Source: Crotophaga sulcirostris | Lineage: Eukaryota > Chordata > Aves > Cuculiformes > Crotophagidae | NCBI GenBank assembly: GCA_013397455.1 | Contig: VYZB01000119.1 | Location: forward strand, 1,747,503-1,811,502 | Direction of reading: 5' to 3' | DNA: 64,000 bases | Part shown: piece by piece, positions 24,032 to 39,000 of the stretch | Position numbering within the stretch: the first letter of the stretch is position 1 | How the letters are laid out: the number at the start of each line of letters is the position of its first letter | Notes under the pieces: model-generated | The model's database searches: none | What the model was told of the DNA's origin: nothing | Seen by the model: only the letters and a program-made list of their open reading frames with translations | Made by a program: the position numbers and the translations under genes

Positions 24032-27000
24032 TTATGGTGTATAAGGTGGTGGCTTTTCAAAAGGTGGAAAATAGGGTGGTGAGTAACGAGGCGGTGCATT
24101 AGAGGACCACATATAGCTGGGAGACGGCGACACTGACTGGGGGTCATCGGAGAGGCCAGAAGGAGTGGAGGCTGGAAACACGCTGGAATGCTGCAGGGAG
24201 ACAGCAAGAAAGCTGTAATGTAACCACTTCTTAATGTAAAAGTCCCTGGCAAAGCTATACTTCTTTACCAAGCAGTACAAAAATAACATTTCAAGGCTCA
24301 CTTCTGCAAAACATATGTAAATATAAGGAAGTATTCAAATAACCTTTAACAGTTTTATACAGTGAAACTCCTTAGACCTGAAACTGAAGGCATTTAAAAA
24401 CCAACCACCCAACCAACCAAAGGTCTTTCTCATTATTTTTGTGTACTTGCTGCATTTCACAGAGGCTGGACAACTGAAAACTGATGAGTCTCTCTCAAAT
24501 CTTGGGTTTCACACATCAGCCAGTAGCAACAATGAACAGGCTGCAGATGATGTATTTTTACACTACTTTTTCTCTTCATCCCAAACAACCCCATCCCCAG
24601 AAACTGAGAACAAAATAAATTATTCCTTCAGTAAGTAAAAGGCTTGAAAAGGTGGAGAAACAAAATTTGTGTATGCATGAAGATTAACTTCCACTCTCCA
24701 AAATACCTTTGTTATCACAAATACCTTTGGTCTAAAGCCTCAAGTCACGTGGTGCTGGCACTGTCAGAGGCCTGCACACAGGCTGCGCTCTGTCCAGACA
24801 CAGGCCAGACAAACAGGCAATGAAATAACGGCCTCAGGTTGTGTCAGAGGACCTTTAGATTGGATATTAGGAAAAATTTCTTTACTGAAAGAGTAAAGAG
24901 TGGTGAAGCACTGGAACAGGCTGCCCAGGGAAGTGGTGGAGTCTCCATCTGTGTAGATGTGGTCCTTCAGTACACGGTTTAGTAGGCATGGTGGTGTTGG
25001 GCTGACAGTTGGGCTTGATGATCTTAGAGGTCTTTTCCAACCTTAATAATTCTATGATTCTAAATACAGTCACTTGCATTTGCTCCTCTGGCCCCTAACA
25101 CCCCATGGGTTTGTCCTCGACAGTGCCGCTGCACCCTGTGCTGCTGGTGGTGGCCTGGCCCAGCTGAAGAGCGAGCAGCGTTTGGACGGCACTCGGCCGC
25201 ACCACCGGCATGCTGGGGCAGAGCCTTTCTGTGCTGGTGCTGAGGCACCACGCATCCCTTCACCACCTTTCAGCTGTGGGCACGGGCTGCAAATCCCAAA
25301 TGTGCCTGGGTTAGGGCCCCAGCAGAGACAGGAGCATGAGCAGGATTTGCACCGTGCAGCAAAGGGGCGCAGGCTGAGAGGCCTGTGCCAGCCGTGTGCT
25401 CTTACCTCGGTGGGTGGAGGGGTGATGGACTCTGCAGTAACAGTAGGTTCTTTTCAAACAGCATCTGGTTTGTGTCACTCCTCTGACACCTGTGGTAACT
25501 GATCCCCCCGCTCCTCCCCCTCTCTCAGCAGCTCTGAACTGCAGCGAACAGCGCTGACACGGAACCACAAGCTCTGCTCAGCAAACCACTGAAAGGTGCT
25601 GCTTGGCCTGTGGTTTGTGGTATTGTTTTCAGGGAATTGTTTTCAGATCATTGTTGTTAGTAATCACGTGTAGGTAAAGCAACCTTGTAACAGCTAGTGT
25701 TAGGACAGAACTAGTTGAGGATCCCACGGTGACGTCCTCCCAGCCAGTGATGCCTGACTGCAGGACACTGCCAGTTTAACCACAACCATGAGTGTTATCT
25801 GTATATTATTGTTCTTGTTACCATTAGGCTTGTAAGTACTTTTATCCATGAATATTTGGATAAAGTGAGAACTGTTAGATGTCATAGAAAAAGTTTTAGC
25901 AAATATTTAAATGCTTAACATAACACATTGCTAACCCCAATGTTCGGTTGGTTCCACCTTCTACCTGCTGGAGCTCAGTGGGTGCTTCTCTTTTATTTCC
26001 TATTCTCAAACATTGCTCTGTGGACACTGGTCTGGCATTGCACATCACCCACTTTAAACAGCAGGGCAGGAGTAGGGCAGCCAGGAGGAATCTGATTATC
26101 CTGACCCAGCCTGGACCGTCACCACCAGACAACCCCTTGGGGCAGTTGGGTTATGACAACACCAACCTGCAATGGTTTACTGAGCAAATAAACAGACCGT
26201 GAAAGCTCAGCCTGCTCATCGAGGACCTCGCAGAAAGCCATACAAACCACTCCTGTTTCAAACAACAGCTCTTCCATCATGCCCCAGTTCAGTGAAAGCC
26301 CAGTGGGTGGGAGGGACCCAGACCACGACGACATTTTGAAGGGCACCACTGCGGCAACGCAGCACAGACACTCGCCAGCAAATGCAGCCCTGGGTTTTCA
26401 CCATTACAAGGCACCCACAGCCATCTGCCTCGGGCACAGACGCGAGTCCTGGAGAGGAGCTGCCACGGCTGCGAGCAGGCCTGGCTTGCATTGAGTGCAG
26501 GCAGCAGTCTGGCTTTGCTGACAAAGCTGGAGGCTGGGAAGATGGCACCAATTCCTCTTTCAACAGAGGGTGAAAGGCAGAGAAGGCCACCCCTTGCCTA
26601 TGTTCTTCCGTCAGAGCCAAACATGGCTCAGGGTCTGCAGAAGCCAAAATGCTGCAGGACCGAGACCTTCTCAGCCAGTTGCCCCCAGGCAAGGCACAGA
26701 GTGAGGAGCACGATACAGGAACTCCTTCCACCAGGGCCCTTTCCTCCTGCCTGGTTTCCACTGTGGCCCACTGCAAAGGCCTGCTGCCTTCCTCCCCATG
26801 ACCAGCTGGGTGGAGTGTTATTAGCCATGGCACAAGTGGTGGCCATTGCAACACCCACCAGCTTCTGCTCCTCCAGAAAACGGAGAGCTGGCTCTGCTGT
26901 TTTAGAGCTGTGTGCGAAAACCAAGTTCTTGCAGGCGCACAGGCTTCCTTAGAAATTCCAGAGGGCTTTTTTTTTTTTTTTTCCCCTGTGAAAGCTGTCT

Positions 27001-30000
27001 AGGATGAGTGGGAAGCACTGACTTGACCAATTCTTGCACCAGGAGGAGTGCAGCCTTCAAAAGGGATTTGAAAAGCGAGACTAGGATTGCTTCACGTGCT
27101 GTAGGATGGCAGGGGAGAAGGTGTCACGGTGATACAGACACTGCTTGGGTCAGAGCAGGGCTCAAGGCAAGAGAGAGTCTCCACAGATAGAGACCTCAGC
27201 TAATGCTTTCATGCAAGCCTTCAGGCACTCTGGAAGATAAGCAAGGCTCAGACTTGAAATTGCATTTGAAAGAGAGACTTAGCTATTTTAAATTTAAATT
27301 ACCCTGATTTACCTCAGCTTTTGCCAGCTCCTAAGCCAATACCTGTGCTCACAGCACTGAGACACAAAGAGACTTTCATCTGTCTGGCTGAGATGTAAGT
27401 GTTAGCAGAGCCCCAGCAGTATGTCTAGTTGAAAAGCAGGGCAAATCCACCCATACTGAGCTCTCTGCTGGTACTGTGGCTGCAGTACAGACAAACCCCA
27501 AGTTAAACAGCACTTAGTATCAGCTCAGTGGCTGAGAAGACGACTTCACAGCAGAAGTTGGTTTGGTATGCACTGAGGTTGGCATTTTTTTACCTGTAAA
27601 AAGTTATACAACACTAGTGACTGTCCCAGATTCCGTTAAGCTCAAAAATGAGTCACAGATCCGTATAAATAAGTCCTAGAAATTATGATGTAAATGTTAA
27701 AATATTTCTAGGAAGCCCTGACAACAGTGCTGTCTAGTGGCACCAGCAGTAAAACCAGAAAGGTTTAGATTCCTGTTATCTCAAAGCATGGCTCTGGTGG
27801 GGGAGGTGATGGCAATCACAGAACACACCTCTCAGTTGTTGTCCAATACCTTAAGATCTTATTAAATAAAAAAGTGTCCAGCCCAGATGGCTGCAAAGAA
27901 AGCATATGATGTGTTAAGTTAACATCACCTCTGTGGTACCATCCACCTGACAGAAGAGCTGAGGAAGAAATGTCCTCATCTGCTTCAACAAGTGAAAGCT
28001 GGTGTTGACAGCAAGGTTCACATGAAATCACTGTTTCCAACAGCACAGCTCCAGAACTCAGAAGAGGAAGGGATGCATTACAGCAGAGGTGATGTATGCA
28101 GGAACTGTTCTTAGACCAGCTGAAGTGTGTGGAAAAAACCCACAACACAGCTTTCCAGCCAGTGTGTGTCTTCAGGAGCTCAAACAGGTTGTTTTCCAAA
28201 GCTCATCTCTTTCTCTCAGATATAGCAGTTGGCCTAATAAAAACCAGCACCTGAACACCTTGCTTTGAGCACTGCAGGTGCCAGAGGCAATGCCTATTAA
28301 AATGTGTCCTCTACCAGTAAACGACAGGGCAGGCAGACAGCAGGGTCTGTTGCCTTCTCTTCAAGGACAGCTTTCAGGAAAATGCTGCCTTGGATTTGCA
28401 AGAACAGGAAAATTAAACTGTGTGAATGATGGGAAGACAGACCTCTGGAGTCCTGCGGACTGACCAAATTTAACCTTGCTGCTAAAGAAGAAAACATCCT
28501 GTAACATTCCCTACCTGAAAGTCATATGCGGAGTAGGGAGGCAGGTGAGGAGTGCTGTGGTAGTAGGTGTTGTAAGATGTCACCTGTGGCCTCGAGTAGT
28601 AGGACACCGAAGGGTGTGCGTTTTCAACCGTACAGTTCAGGGTAGGGAGGGAAGGAGTCTGTTAAAATAAAAAGAGAGAATCTCACGCTGCAACCAAGTC
28701 ACAGAAATCCGACAGCTGAATGAAAGCAGAAATGATTTAAAGGAACACTGTGTGTCGTTAGAGCTCAACTCTACTGAATTAGCAACTGGGCAATCCAGCT
28801 CCCTCTTTGGCAGCAGGTGAGTCCTGAGGTCATGTCACTCCTCAGCCACCCATTGTTTCCTCTGGGATTCCACAGAATGAGCTGGCAAAAGCCCAGGGAA
28901 TGCCAGTTCTCAAACAAAACAACTCTTTGCAAGTAGGAGAAAGAATCCATTAATTTTGATTACTCCATTATTCAGTGCATTTTGAAATCAGTGTATTTCA
29001 CCTCCTCTTGTAATGCTGTTCACAGACACTTCTACATAACTTTTTTTTGCTGAGGTTTACAGGCTGTCTAGTGTGGATCAAATCTCAAGAGGCCATGACG
29101 CACAGCTGGGAATGTCTCCTGTTTTGTTTGGGAAGATCGTAGTGAGTCTGTAAAAAGTGCAGGAAAGTTCAGAGTTCTGAAACAATGCACCCTTAAATAA
29201 GGGCCCAAGATTTGTTTGTAAGGAAAATGTATTGCCAGGAGAAAAAAAAACCTCTTTTCTGGGTGTCTCATTTTCTATTATCCTGAATGAGTCACAAGAG
29301 ACTGAAAAAACCCCCCATATTTATCTGCTGAATGTTCAGTTCTCCCCATTGATTTGCCCTCTGCAGAACAAAACTGTAAGGAAGGCACAGGCAGCCTGGT
29401 TAAGTGAAGCTATTTCAAAGCTCACATCATCAGAACAGCATTTTCTTCATAACCTGAAGTTTGCAATCTTTCGCCTGGTTTTGGTCCACAGTTCATCCTC
29501 TCAGATTCTGCACCATGAGGAAACTCAATGGAGAGTTTCAGCCTAACAGAGTTGTTTAAACAGTGTGTAAAGCTCAGATGCCTACTGCTGCTATAAAATC
29601 AACAATTCACGTGCAACCATCACATTTTCCTTGTAGAAGGTCAACGCCGTGAATAGAAAGATCAATTTTTAAGAAAGAGCTTATATTTATTAATCCCAGT
29701 TTCACCAACACCTCTGAGAAGGTTCCTTTTGAAAATATAATCTTCCAATTCTGTTCATCTTTTCTAAATGTGTGCAGACAGCAACACCAGTTCAGAAAAG
29801 TGAATCATTTCCACTTTCTCCTTATAGTTATTTCATGCCCTTCTTTCCAGCCTGATTGCATAGATCATTTGCACTGAAACATCAATAGCTGCTTTCATGG
29901 TTATTTTTAAAAAGCAATTTGCCTGATTTGTTTTGTTTAATGCACAGAGAAACTGGTACCATCTTACCATGTCTTTAAAGCCTCCAAGTATCGCTGCTGT

Positions 30001-33000
30001 AATGATCCCTAGGAATAGCCCCACTATGTTCAGAATCGTTGCCGACCAAAGCAAGTGGTAAAGGTGGATGATGTCCTGGCAGCTGCTGACATCAATGTAT
30101 TCATAGTAGCCTCCAGAAATCTCTACTCTGCTAGATTAGGAAAAAACCAATAATGTTAAAAAAACACACCACATCATAAAACTAAGCACTTCTTCTGAGC
30201 AGTAAAATGCATTCTGCAATTTAATGGTAGCCTGGACTTAGCCACTGGGGGAGCGGGGAAGAAAGCCTGTTACATCCCATGCTTGTGGTATCTGAGATCT
30301 CCCTGCATGACAACAGCAGAAGACAGCTTGATCTAGACATTAGAAAAAATTTCTTCACTGAAAGGGTGGTCAGGCACTGGCAGAGGCTGCCCATGGAGGT
30401 GGTTGAGTCCCCACTCCTGGAGGTGTTTAAAAGACAGGTAGATGAGTTCCTCAGGGATCTGGTTTAGTAGTGGACAGGTATGGTTGGACTCGATGATTTC
30501 AGAGGTCTTTTTCAACCAGATGATTCAATGATTCTATGATCTGTTGTGAAACAAACAAGTCCTGCAAGGCCTGCAAATACCCAAATGACCTTGACTATGA
30601 ATCTGCCTCTTATTTCTACCATCTGAAATCTCCACAGAGATCCCAGAGTCTTCCCCAGGACAAACTGGTCTTGGAACTATGCAGGGAAACCAGGTTGTGC
30701 CGCGAGGAGTGGCAGCGGCTCCTCAGGGCGGTGCTGGCAGCTCCACACAGCCCCAGGAGCAGCTGGATGGGACAGGAACAGGGACAACACTGCTGGCCTC
30801 TTGGCACCAGAGGGCTTGGCCACAAAGCACGTCCAGCTCAGCCACTCTGCTCCCGCTCTGCCTGCTGCAGCTCCACAACAGCGCAGGCCGGCAGGAGCCC
30901 GGGGCCCTGGCACAGAGAGGTCTTTCTGCTCAGGCTTTTAAGCTTTTATACAGGCAGAAAAAAAAGAGACTGAGAAAAATTCGGTCAAATCCTCTTAGGT
31001 CATTACTTTGGAAAGGGAAGAGCAGATCCTGTAACACGTGGGCTGGAGTCTCGCCAGCTGGATTCTTCAGGAATGACTTTTCTCTGACTGCTGCTTGGGG
31101 GAACAGGCTGGCCTTTGGCGCAGCGTACCAGGGGGCCACAGAAAGTTCCCCTTAAACAATATATTTATGAGGGACAAACAATACTAAGGCCTACAAATTA
31201 CTTTTCTCCCAGCTTGCATATGGGGCCAGGCTCAAACTGCACAAGGGCTCTGAGGAAATCGGCAAGAAGAGGCTCATATTTAAGGCCAAGAAGCAGGATA
31301 TCCAGGCTCAGCTCCCCAGCAGACTCTGCAAGGCCTGCAGGAACCTGCCTTCTTTCACAAGAGCCAACGGCCTTCCCTTATTACTCAATTTCAGCTTCTT
31401 CCTCTCTTTTTCTCCATATCTTGTTGTTAGCAGGCCACTGCAGAAGACACTGCAAAAAAGAGATGGGGATTTCAAGCAGAACTGAGGTACAGCATAACCA
31501 CAGGCTGTAAAAACCTGTATGTTAGCCTGCATGACCTCCTTATAACCTGAGCACATACCATGACTGCCTTTAATGATACAACCTGTAGGTACTGTTTGCA
31601 AGAGCCTGTTACTATGGAGATGTGTGAGCAAGCCCTGGTGTGCCACGGAGAACATTCAGAATTGCACAGATAAGTACAACGTGTACTTATCAACAGGAAG
31701 GGGTTCATCCAACACTGCGACAGCCAGGGATCCCAGCATCAGGAGGGATGCAAAATTGCTGTTACTTTTTCTATAATTTTCATCCTTCACTTAATATGTG
31801 AGCTACCCAGCCTTCAGTGTCTATGCCTTCCTTCCTGAGATCCCAAAAGAACCAGCACCTTCTCAGTGCTGAACACCTGTGTGGCCCTAAGCACAATTCA
31901 GATGGTAACAACTGATATCTTCTATCAGAGAGGGGAAAAACAGGTCAGAGGAAGGACCCTGAACCAGCCTCACTGGCAAGGGGAAGAAAAAGGAAAACAA
32001 AAAAATATAGAAGTGTTACAAGCTTTTCTGTTCCAATCACTTCTCTCTGTATTGCTCCTTCTGGCTAGTAAAATGGGATCATGTTCTGTAAGCTGTCAAA
32101 GTGTGAGCTTCAGCCCTCTGCAGTGGCTTCCACAGAAACAAAGTCCTACAGAGACCAGGGATCGCCCTTCCCAGCATGTGAAACCACCTTCTACCAACAG
32201 TAGCCTTTGATCTTCTTCCACCACAGCCAATGATGTAAGCAAGGGTCAGCCCAACTAAGTACTGAGAGGAATGCCAAGCCTCAAACAGCCCTAGGCAAGA
32301 GCCAACACTAAAAAAATCAATTTATTAATTGCTTGCTGACATACATTAGACACTCCAAGTGACATAAGCAGTGCATGCTGTAAATTAAGTTGGCTTAGGT
32401 AGAGCAGCCAGATCTACTGGTGGTGTGATTACTGTGCAGTGGTTCTTGATTGGGAACCACCCTTCTGACTCCCCTTTGCACAGTGCTGGTATACCTTTCA
32501 ACCTCTTGTGACCATGGCAGATATTCACTGGGCAGAGAGGACACTGACTTAGGAAGATGTACCAGCCTGCAAACTCTCCTCCTGCTTAGCAGTGCGGAAT
32601 GAAATGGTGACGAGGTGAACGAGAACAGTGTCCCAGTTTTAACATCTTCAATCTTCTAAACCAAAATAAAACCCAGCAAACAAGTGGCGCCAACAGAGAA
32701 GGAAGGTGTTATGACAACAGATATACAATAGGGCAAAAACTCATGAAGGCACCAAGCCTTGGAAGTGATGGAAACTCCTGCTCTCTTCATTTTTCTAGCT
32801 GGGCTGGCCCAGACCATTCTCACCTGTAGCTGGAATGGCCTCAGTGTACTTCACACTCCCGTCTACTTGGTTACATTTTGCTAGGGAGTCCTTGTAGCTA
32901 CAAACTACAGCTCAAGATCCCTTACCACAACAGCTGTTAGTAACTGCTCCTTTGTTCCGGCCCTGTCCTGGCCCTTCAGACACCTGCAAACCAGTATGAC

Positions 33001-36000
33001 CACTGTTCACCTTTCCCATGGTCAGGAATGGTATTTTTAGTTTACTCACTTTCCACAGTTGTACAGGTCACAGCAGAAGCAGGTGTTGGTTTTTATTTTT
33101 GGTGTGCAGGGTGCACGGCGCTGTGGGTGACAGATTGCCTGGGTGAATACAGAAAAAGATACATGAAACAAATAAGAGCACAATCACCAAACAGTTTCTG
33201 CTGCTATTTGGTCTGCGCTACGTGTAAAGCCTCAGGCAGATTTTTCTTTCCTTATCTTGCAGCACAGCTCCTACAAAGCACACAGTCGTACTGGAACAAA
33301 GACGCACTAGACTCAAACAGACCCGTGTTTAGCTTCCCCATGGGAAAGTCACAGATAAGCACATGCCTGCATAGGAAGGGGGTTGTGCAACTCTTACAAG
33401 GAGCCAAGACCTTGCTGAACCAACACTCCTCACCACACAGCAACTCAGAGCAAACAGTTGTCAACAGGACAATATAAACAGAGCGCAAGATTCCCGTATT
33501 GGAGAACAACTGATTAAAATGGTTAACTGTCTACCTGTGGGTTGCAAAACCCAAGCTCACCTGGATAGTCCCCCATCAATACCACTGGGCAGTACTTACT
33601 TTGCACCTGTGGAAAAGTAACAGCACAGCCTAGCTCTAAATTAGCAGAAAACTGCCAGCACCAGGCTTGTTGTGTTGAACCCACCCTCAGTAATTGCAAA
33701 ATAGGCTCAAAATACCCTATGGAGAGTAAGCAGGCAGAGGTTTGCTTATCTTGCTGAACAATAGGACACTGCAAAGCACTTATCTTGCTGAACACAAGGT
33801 GTTACTGTCAAACACTCAGACAATGACCCACCAATTAGCAAATGAACAATGCCTGCTGGGGAGTGTAGGCCTCATAGACCAGCATTGCTTCAGGAAGGCT
33901 GGAAGAGCAGCTGATGCTGCTTCAGCAAAGCCAAAAAGGCAGTCATGTCTCTGTACCCAGTGGTGGCCTCACCCTTATCCCCCTCCTCTCACCCTCAGCC
34001 CCTCCTGCACCCTTGTCCCTCTCCCCTGTGTCCTGGCACAACAAGCCTTGGTAAGATCAAGTCCATACATGGCAATTCTGCGTTGAGAACCAATCATTAG
34101 ATGACAGTTCACACAGTCCCACCTCGCTGAGAGTCACCTGAGTCACTGAGGGTACAAGCATGGTCTCCTTCTAACACTTAGTTCAGTGGAGAAACTCCAA
34201 TCAATCAATTACTGGGTGGTTTTGACAAATCCTGCTCTTCTCCACTCCCCTGGGCAGGATGCTTCTCTTGGTAAGAAACTGCTGCTGCACCTCTGCGGTA
34301 TCGTGGTGACACTCGAGCAGTTACTGTTATAGACACTGGCTGGACTCCTTTCAAATAAGCAGCAAGTGCATTTATCAATGACAATACCATAACGAATCTG
34401 TAATATCTGTCTCTTTAATAAATCATTCATATTGACTTTGTGGAACTGCTTCAGTGGAAGTCCTTGAGTGGACTCTGACAGGCTTAGTCAGTATTGCATC
34501 CTTTCAGTGAAAGTCCCTTAAGGGGTTCTGGAAGGCAAACCTGTAATGCAGGTGCTGACTCTCAAGGGTGGCCGCACACGTACTCCTTTAGACACAAACT
34601 GTTGTCCAGGTCTGAGGCCAAGCTGGACCCACATGCACCCAGACCCCTCTCCAAGAGGGAGTTCAGAAAACAAGGGGGTCCTTACTTGTGACACCAAGGG
34701 GAAGGTTGCCCTCCTGCTACACATCAGACTCCTAATGCAGAAGTACCTCAAGCAGGCATTTTCATTCAGAATACAGCAGTTATTCAAAACTACTTGGGAA
34801 CCTGGGAGGAAATCTCAGAGACTCTCAGTGCACTGCAAAGGCAGCCGAAGATGTCCACACATGCTACTGGTATGTGGCAGGAACACCAGTCCCCAGTGGG
34901 CTTCTCTTTGGAGAAGACAATAGACAGTAGAGGTGCAGAGGCCAGCATATGTTGCTTGTATCCACAGAAATCACTGCTGTCTGAACCCAACCCACCACCC
35001 TGCTCCTGTAACAAACGTGCAGCTGAAGATCTAGAAAACCTGGTGTATTTTCCTCCCCTTCCTCTCCTCTTCTCTCTACCTGCTCCTTCACCAATGTGAC
35101 AGCACCAACCATGGAGGAATCCACTTCCAAGTCCTCCTGGCACCCTGCTCCCACCCTAGGCTCAGCCACCCACCCCCTCCCTCGCTTTGCAGACCTCCAG
35201 GACACTGGAGCAGCAGCCTGGCAGCAGGTTCCTCCACCTGCACCACGAAGCCAGCCCCTTCAGAGACAGACAGCACAGTCAAACCTGCTCTCACCTCTGG
35301 AGGAGTCGTGCTCTTGGAGTAGTACTGACATCGCCCCGCATACAGTGGCCTCAGATCCTGCCAATGAAAAAACATCAGGCTCAGCATTGCAGCAAAGCTG
35401 AAATCAACCAGCTGGTCTGGGGAGAGGGGCCAGGCTTTAGAGAGACCCTGCTCTTGCATTGGCACCTCAATACGGTGGCTGTTCTGCACAAGACCCCCAT
35501 CCACGGCAGCCCCCACCCCAACCCCCTGAGCCCCAGGTGATGCTTAACCCTGGTCCTTGGAGGCACATGTTCGTTGCCACTAGCACTGGAGAAGCTGGGT
35601 GAGGGTGGCCACCCTAAACTGAACTCATTTCTTATCCCCCTAGACACATCCCAGGGCTGCCTAAAGTGTTTCTGAGGGTTCTTCATGCTGAATCATAACA
35701 ATTTCTCATTAAATTGTTGGCAAATTTGTCTTTCTGGGCTCTTGAGTGACTTGTGGGAAGGCTCTGGAGGAACACCAATAGCTCAGTCTGCAAACATACA
35801 TTAATGTCTCACTTTGGGGCAGCCTGGTCCTCAGGGGAAAACCTCAGTGAGCCCTTCCCAGGAGCAGCCACACTTATTCTCTGGGCATCTGATCCAAAGT
35901 TCGCAGTGGCAGGGCAGCAGTAGACGATGGGGAATGCTATGTGCTGGCGTGGCAGGAGCACATCTCCACGAAGACAGTGACAATTTTGGACTGTTAGTGA

Positions 36001-39000
36001 ATGAAACGAGGCCAGAAGCACATTCTTTTATCAAGAGGCAGAAACCAGAGCCCTCGTCATTCCAGCCACTCTGCTCTGGCTGCCGCAGATACCCCTGGGG
36101 CCAGCTGGGAGGAGGTGCCAGCTCATGCCATCACCCAACCCATTAGGTCAGCACCTAAAGATCCCACAGCAAGTCTGCAGGGCTCGGACCCACAGGGCCA
36201 GGGCCAGGAGTCGAAGGAGCTTCACGTTTTCACCAGAGCTAATGCTTCACATGCCCTTGCAAGGTGCATCAGAGAGGGCCAAGCCTTGGGGGTTGCATCC
36301 AGACACAGACACCTATCCCACAGCTGAGTGGGGCTGCCCATTGCTGTGTCAGCAAATCCAGCTGGTTTTGTACCGTTGGAACGCTCAGGGGCAGGGAAGG
36401 GGAGCTGGCATTAAAGGGAGAACAAGGAGCCAACTGACAGGGCAAGTTTCCACTTCATGGGTAATTCTGACCTTCTAAAACTCCTTTCCATTCTGATCAA
36501 AAATATCTCCCAAATCCATCTTTTTAAACCCATTTTGCCAAATGCTTCAAAAAAAGTCAACAAACTGCAGAGCTGCAGGACAAAAAACTGTTTGCACCTA
36601 TAAATTTCAATTAAAAAGCTGAAATGGAATTGTGTTTTTTTCATTTCTACACTAGTAACTGGAGTTTTTGCACATCCCACTGTGCTAGTGGTTGGTCACG
36701 ACAACCGTAGCTCGTATTTTTTAAAGTCATCAAATGGAAACTGAGAACCTACTGCAAGTGCTTTCTGTTTATAGTGTAATGTTTTAATGAACTTCACATC
36801 AAATTGCTTCATTCTACTATACCATGCAGCAGTTCAATCAGCATTAAGAACTACTTCTATCATTTAAAATACAACAGATGTTACTGCTCACATATTGTCC
36901 CTTGGCAATAGCTGTAATTCACATTACATCTTATAGTTTTGAGACTCAGTAAATGCATAGAGCATACACAAAGTAACTAAAGCAAAGTTCTAAGATCTTA
37001 ATGCTTTCTGCTAATTTCAAAGTATTTTTTAAAAACTGATATATTTTTCTAAACTTTATGATTTAAAATAGAATTCAGCACATGTACAGGGTTTGATGTG
37101 GTCTGATAAGGGATTACAGATACCATCGCTTGTTTTCTTAGAGCAAAGGCATTGCAGGACCTGTGTGTTCCTGGAAGCACTTACTATGTGTCTGGCAGCA
37201 AAGACACCGTCTACTATGGCACAGCAGAACGCAGCAATGACGCCAAAGCTGATGAAGACGATCGATGCAACCAGCTGAGAAAGGAAAACAAAGCAAAGTA
37301 TCATCTGCCTCTCCACAACGAAGCGTTTCGTGCCCCCTCCACACAGACACAGAAATCACAGTCAATAAGCCCTCAAGCAATCAATGACCCAAATGTTTGC
37401 CCAGGCTGCACTCTCATTGAGGGCAAAGGGATGTGTGTCTCAAAGAAGAGCGTCTGCTCCTGCAAGACGGCAGGAGTAGTGGTGTCGTGCCAGACTGGTT
37501 CTCCAGGAACGCGATATTGTAATGCAAGTTCTTCCATGACTCTGAAGCACTAATCTTAGGCTGAGGATACACCTCCTCTTCTGGCTGCTGCTGTCCTTAA
37601 CTGTTCCCTGGAGAGAAAGGAAGGAATTTCTTCTCTCCACATCCTGGAGTGCTGTGGTAGCTACTGCTGTGAACGCTGCCCGGGCTGCAAGGACACCCAA
37701 GATGCTGTATGTGAGCCTCTCTGGTGGGACTGCACCTTCGGGGAACGATGCTTTCATGGCACAAAGCCATGAGTCCAGAAGACAGGTGACCAGCCTACAC
37801 CACTGGTGGTGTACACCCTCACAGCAGTCTGGCTGGGCTCCCTGGAACAGGGTTGAGGCCCAGGTGGCCTCTCCTTGGCTTGGGGGAGCTGCAAGGAGAG
37901 AGATCTCCACCTTCAGCTCAAGAGGGAAGACAGACAGGTTTGATCCTCTTCCACTGGCCCTAATCTGCCCATTCTCAAAATTAGGGTGGAAGTATTCAGA
38001 AGGTAAACCAGCAATACTCAAACTCCAACCCAGGTATAGGAAGCAACGTCTCTACTCCTTCTACGCCACTTGAAAGACCACCTCTGCCAAAGTGCCAGTG
38101 CCGAGCTGGGGGTACCATGCATGAGCACTGACACAACTCCTCCTTGGTCCCAAGCAGCAGTTCAGCCACTGCCAGCAGGCTCCAGACCAGACCATCACAC
38201 ACAGCCCCCCCCAATACTGATCCCAATCCCCCTCACCAAAGCGTATCAGGGCTATCAACAGGGCCATGGAGGGAGGGTGAGCACAGCATTCAAACAGACA
38301 GGTTCACAGAGATGGAGCTTCAGGAACAGCAGTATTTCCATTTTAAGAACCAAAAGATTTAGTGGGTTTCTCCCTGGTGGTTTTTCCACTTCAGTGATCA
38401 CAGCCTTCAAGTCTTGGTCACTGGCAGCTGCTAAAAACTGCTTCTTCACAAGTACGAAGATGACTCTGGTCATCAGGAGTTTTGAGCAACAGTAAAAATC
38501 ACTAATAGCACAAATACAAAAATAACAGTTAGATTGGCCAGCACTGACAGATATCTTGGGTCTCCCAGCATGGGAGTGTTTTTTCACTCAAAAAACTTGG
38601 TTCCTGCCACTGCCTGAGGATCCAGTTCCCAGACAGGCAAGACAAACCAAACCCCTTGACAAACACAAGCCAGAAGGGCCCTGTATATATTTTTTAAGTA
38701 TCTCAGGATTTTTAAGTTAATCACACTTTTTACCTGAACCTCCCTCAGTGAAAACAGACATTCCTTCAGCAATATCCAGGTGTCAGCTGACCAGGTCAGC
38801 TTGAGCAGCAAGTGGAGGTGCAGGAGGGCTCACCTGGGACAGTGGAAATGGTCCCTGTGCAATTGCTTACTTCAGTTTGTTTCAAAAGGAGAGAAAATAA
38901 TGTGGTTTTCTAGATGAGGCAAGTATTCAAGATGTATACTGCCACACTGCAAATAAAAACTGCAGCAGTAGACCGAGCAGACTGTGAACATAACCCAGTG

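Noticed and set aside
26258..26854. 198-codon minus-strand frame in a TMEM255A intron
   Set aside because: There is no family resemblance, no splice or start context, and competing open frames exist on the other strand.
34205..34430. Candidate extra TMEM255A exon on the minus strand ([11 protein letters not shown])
   Set aside because: It superficially resembles the missing loop segment but has no suitable donor and poor similarity.
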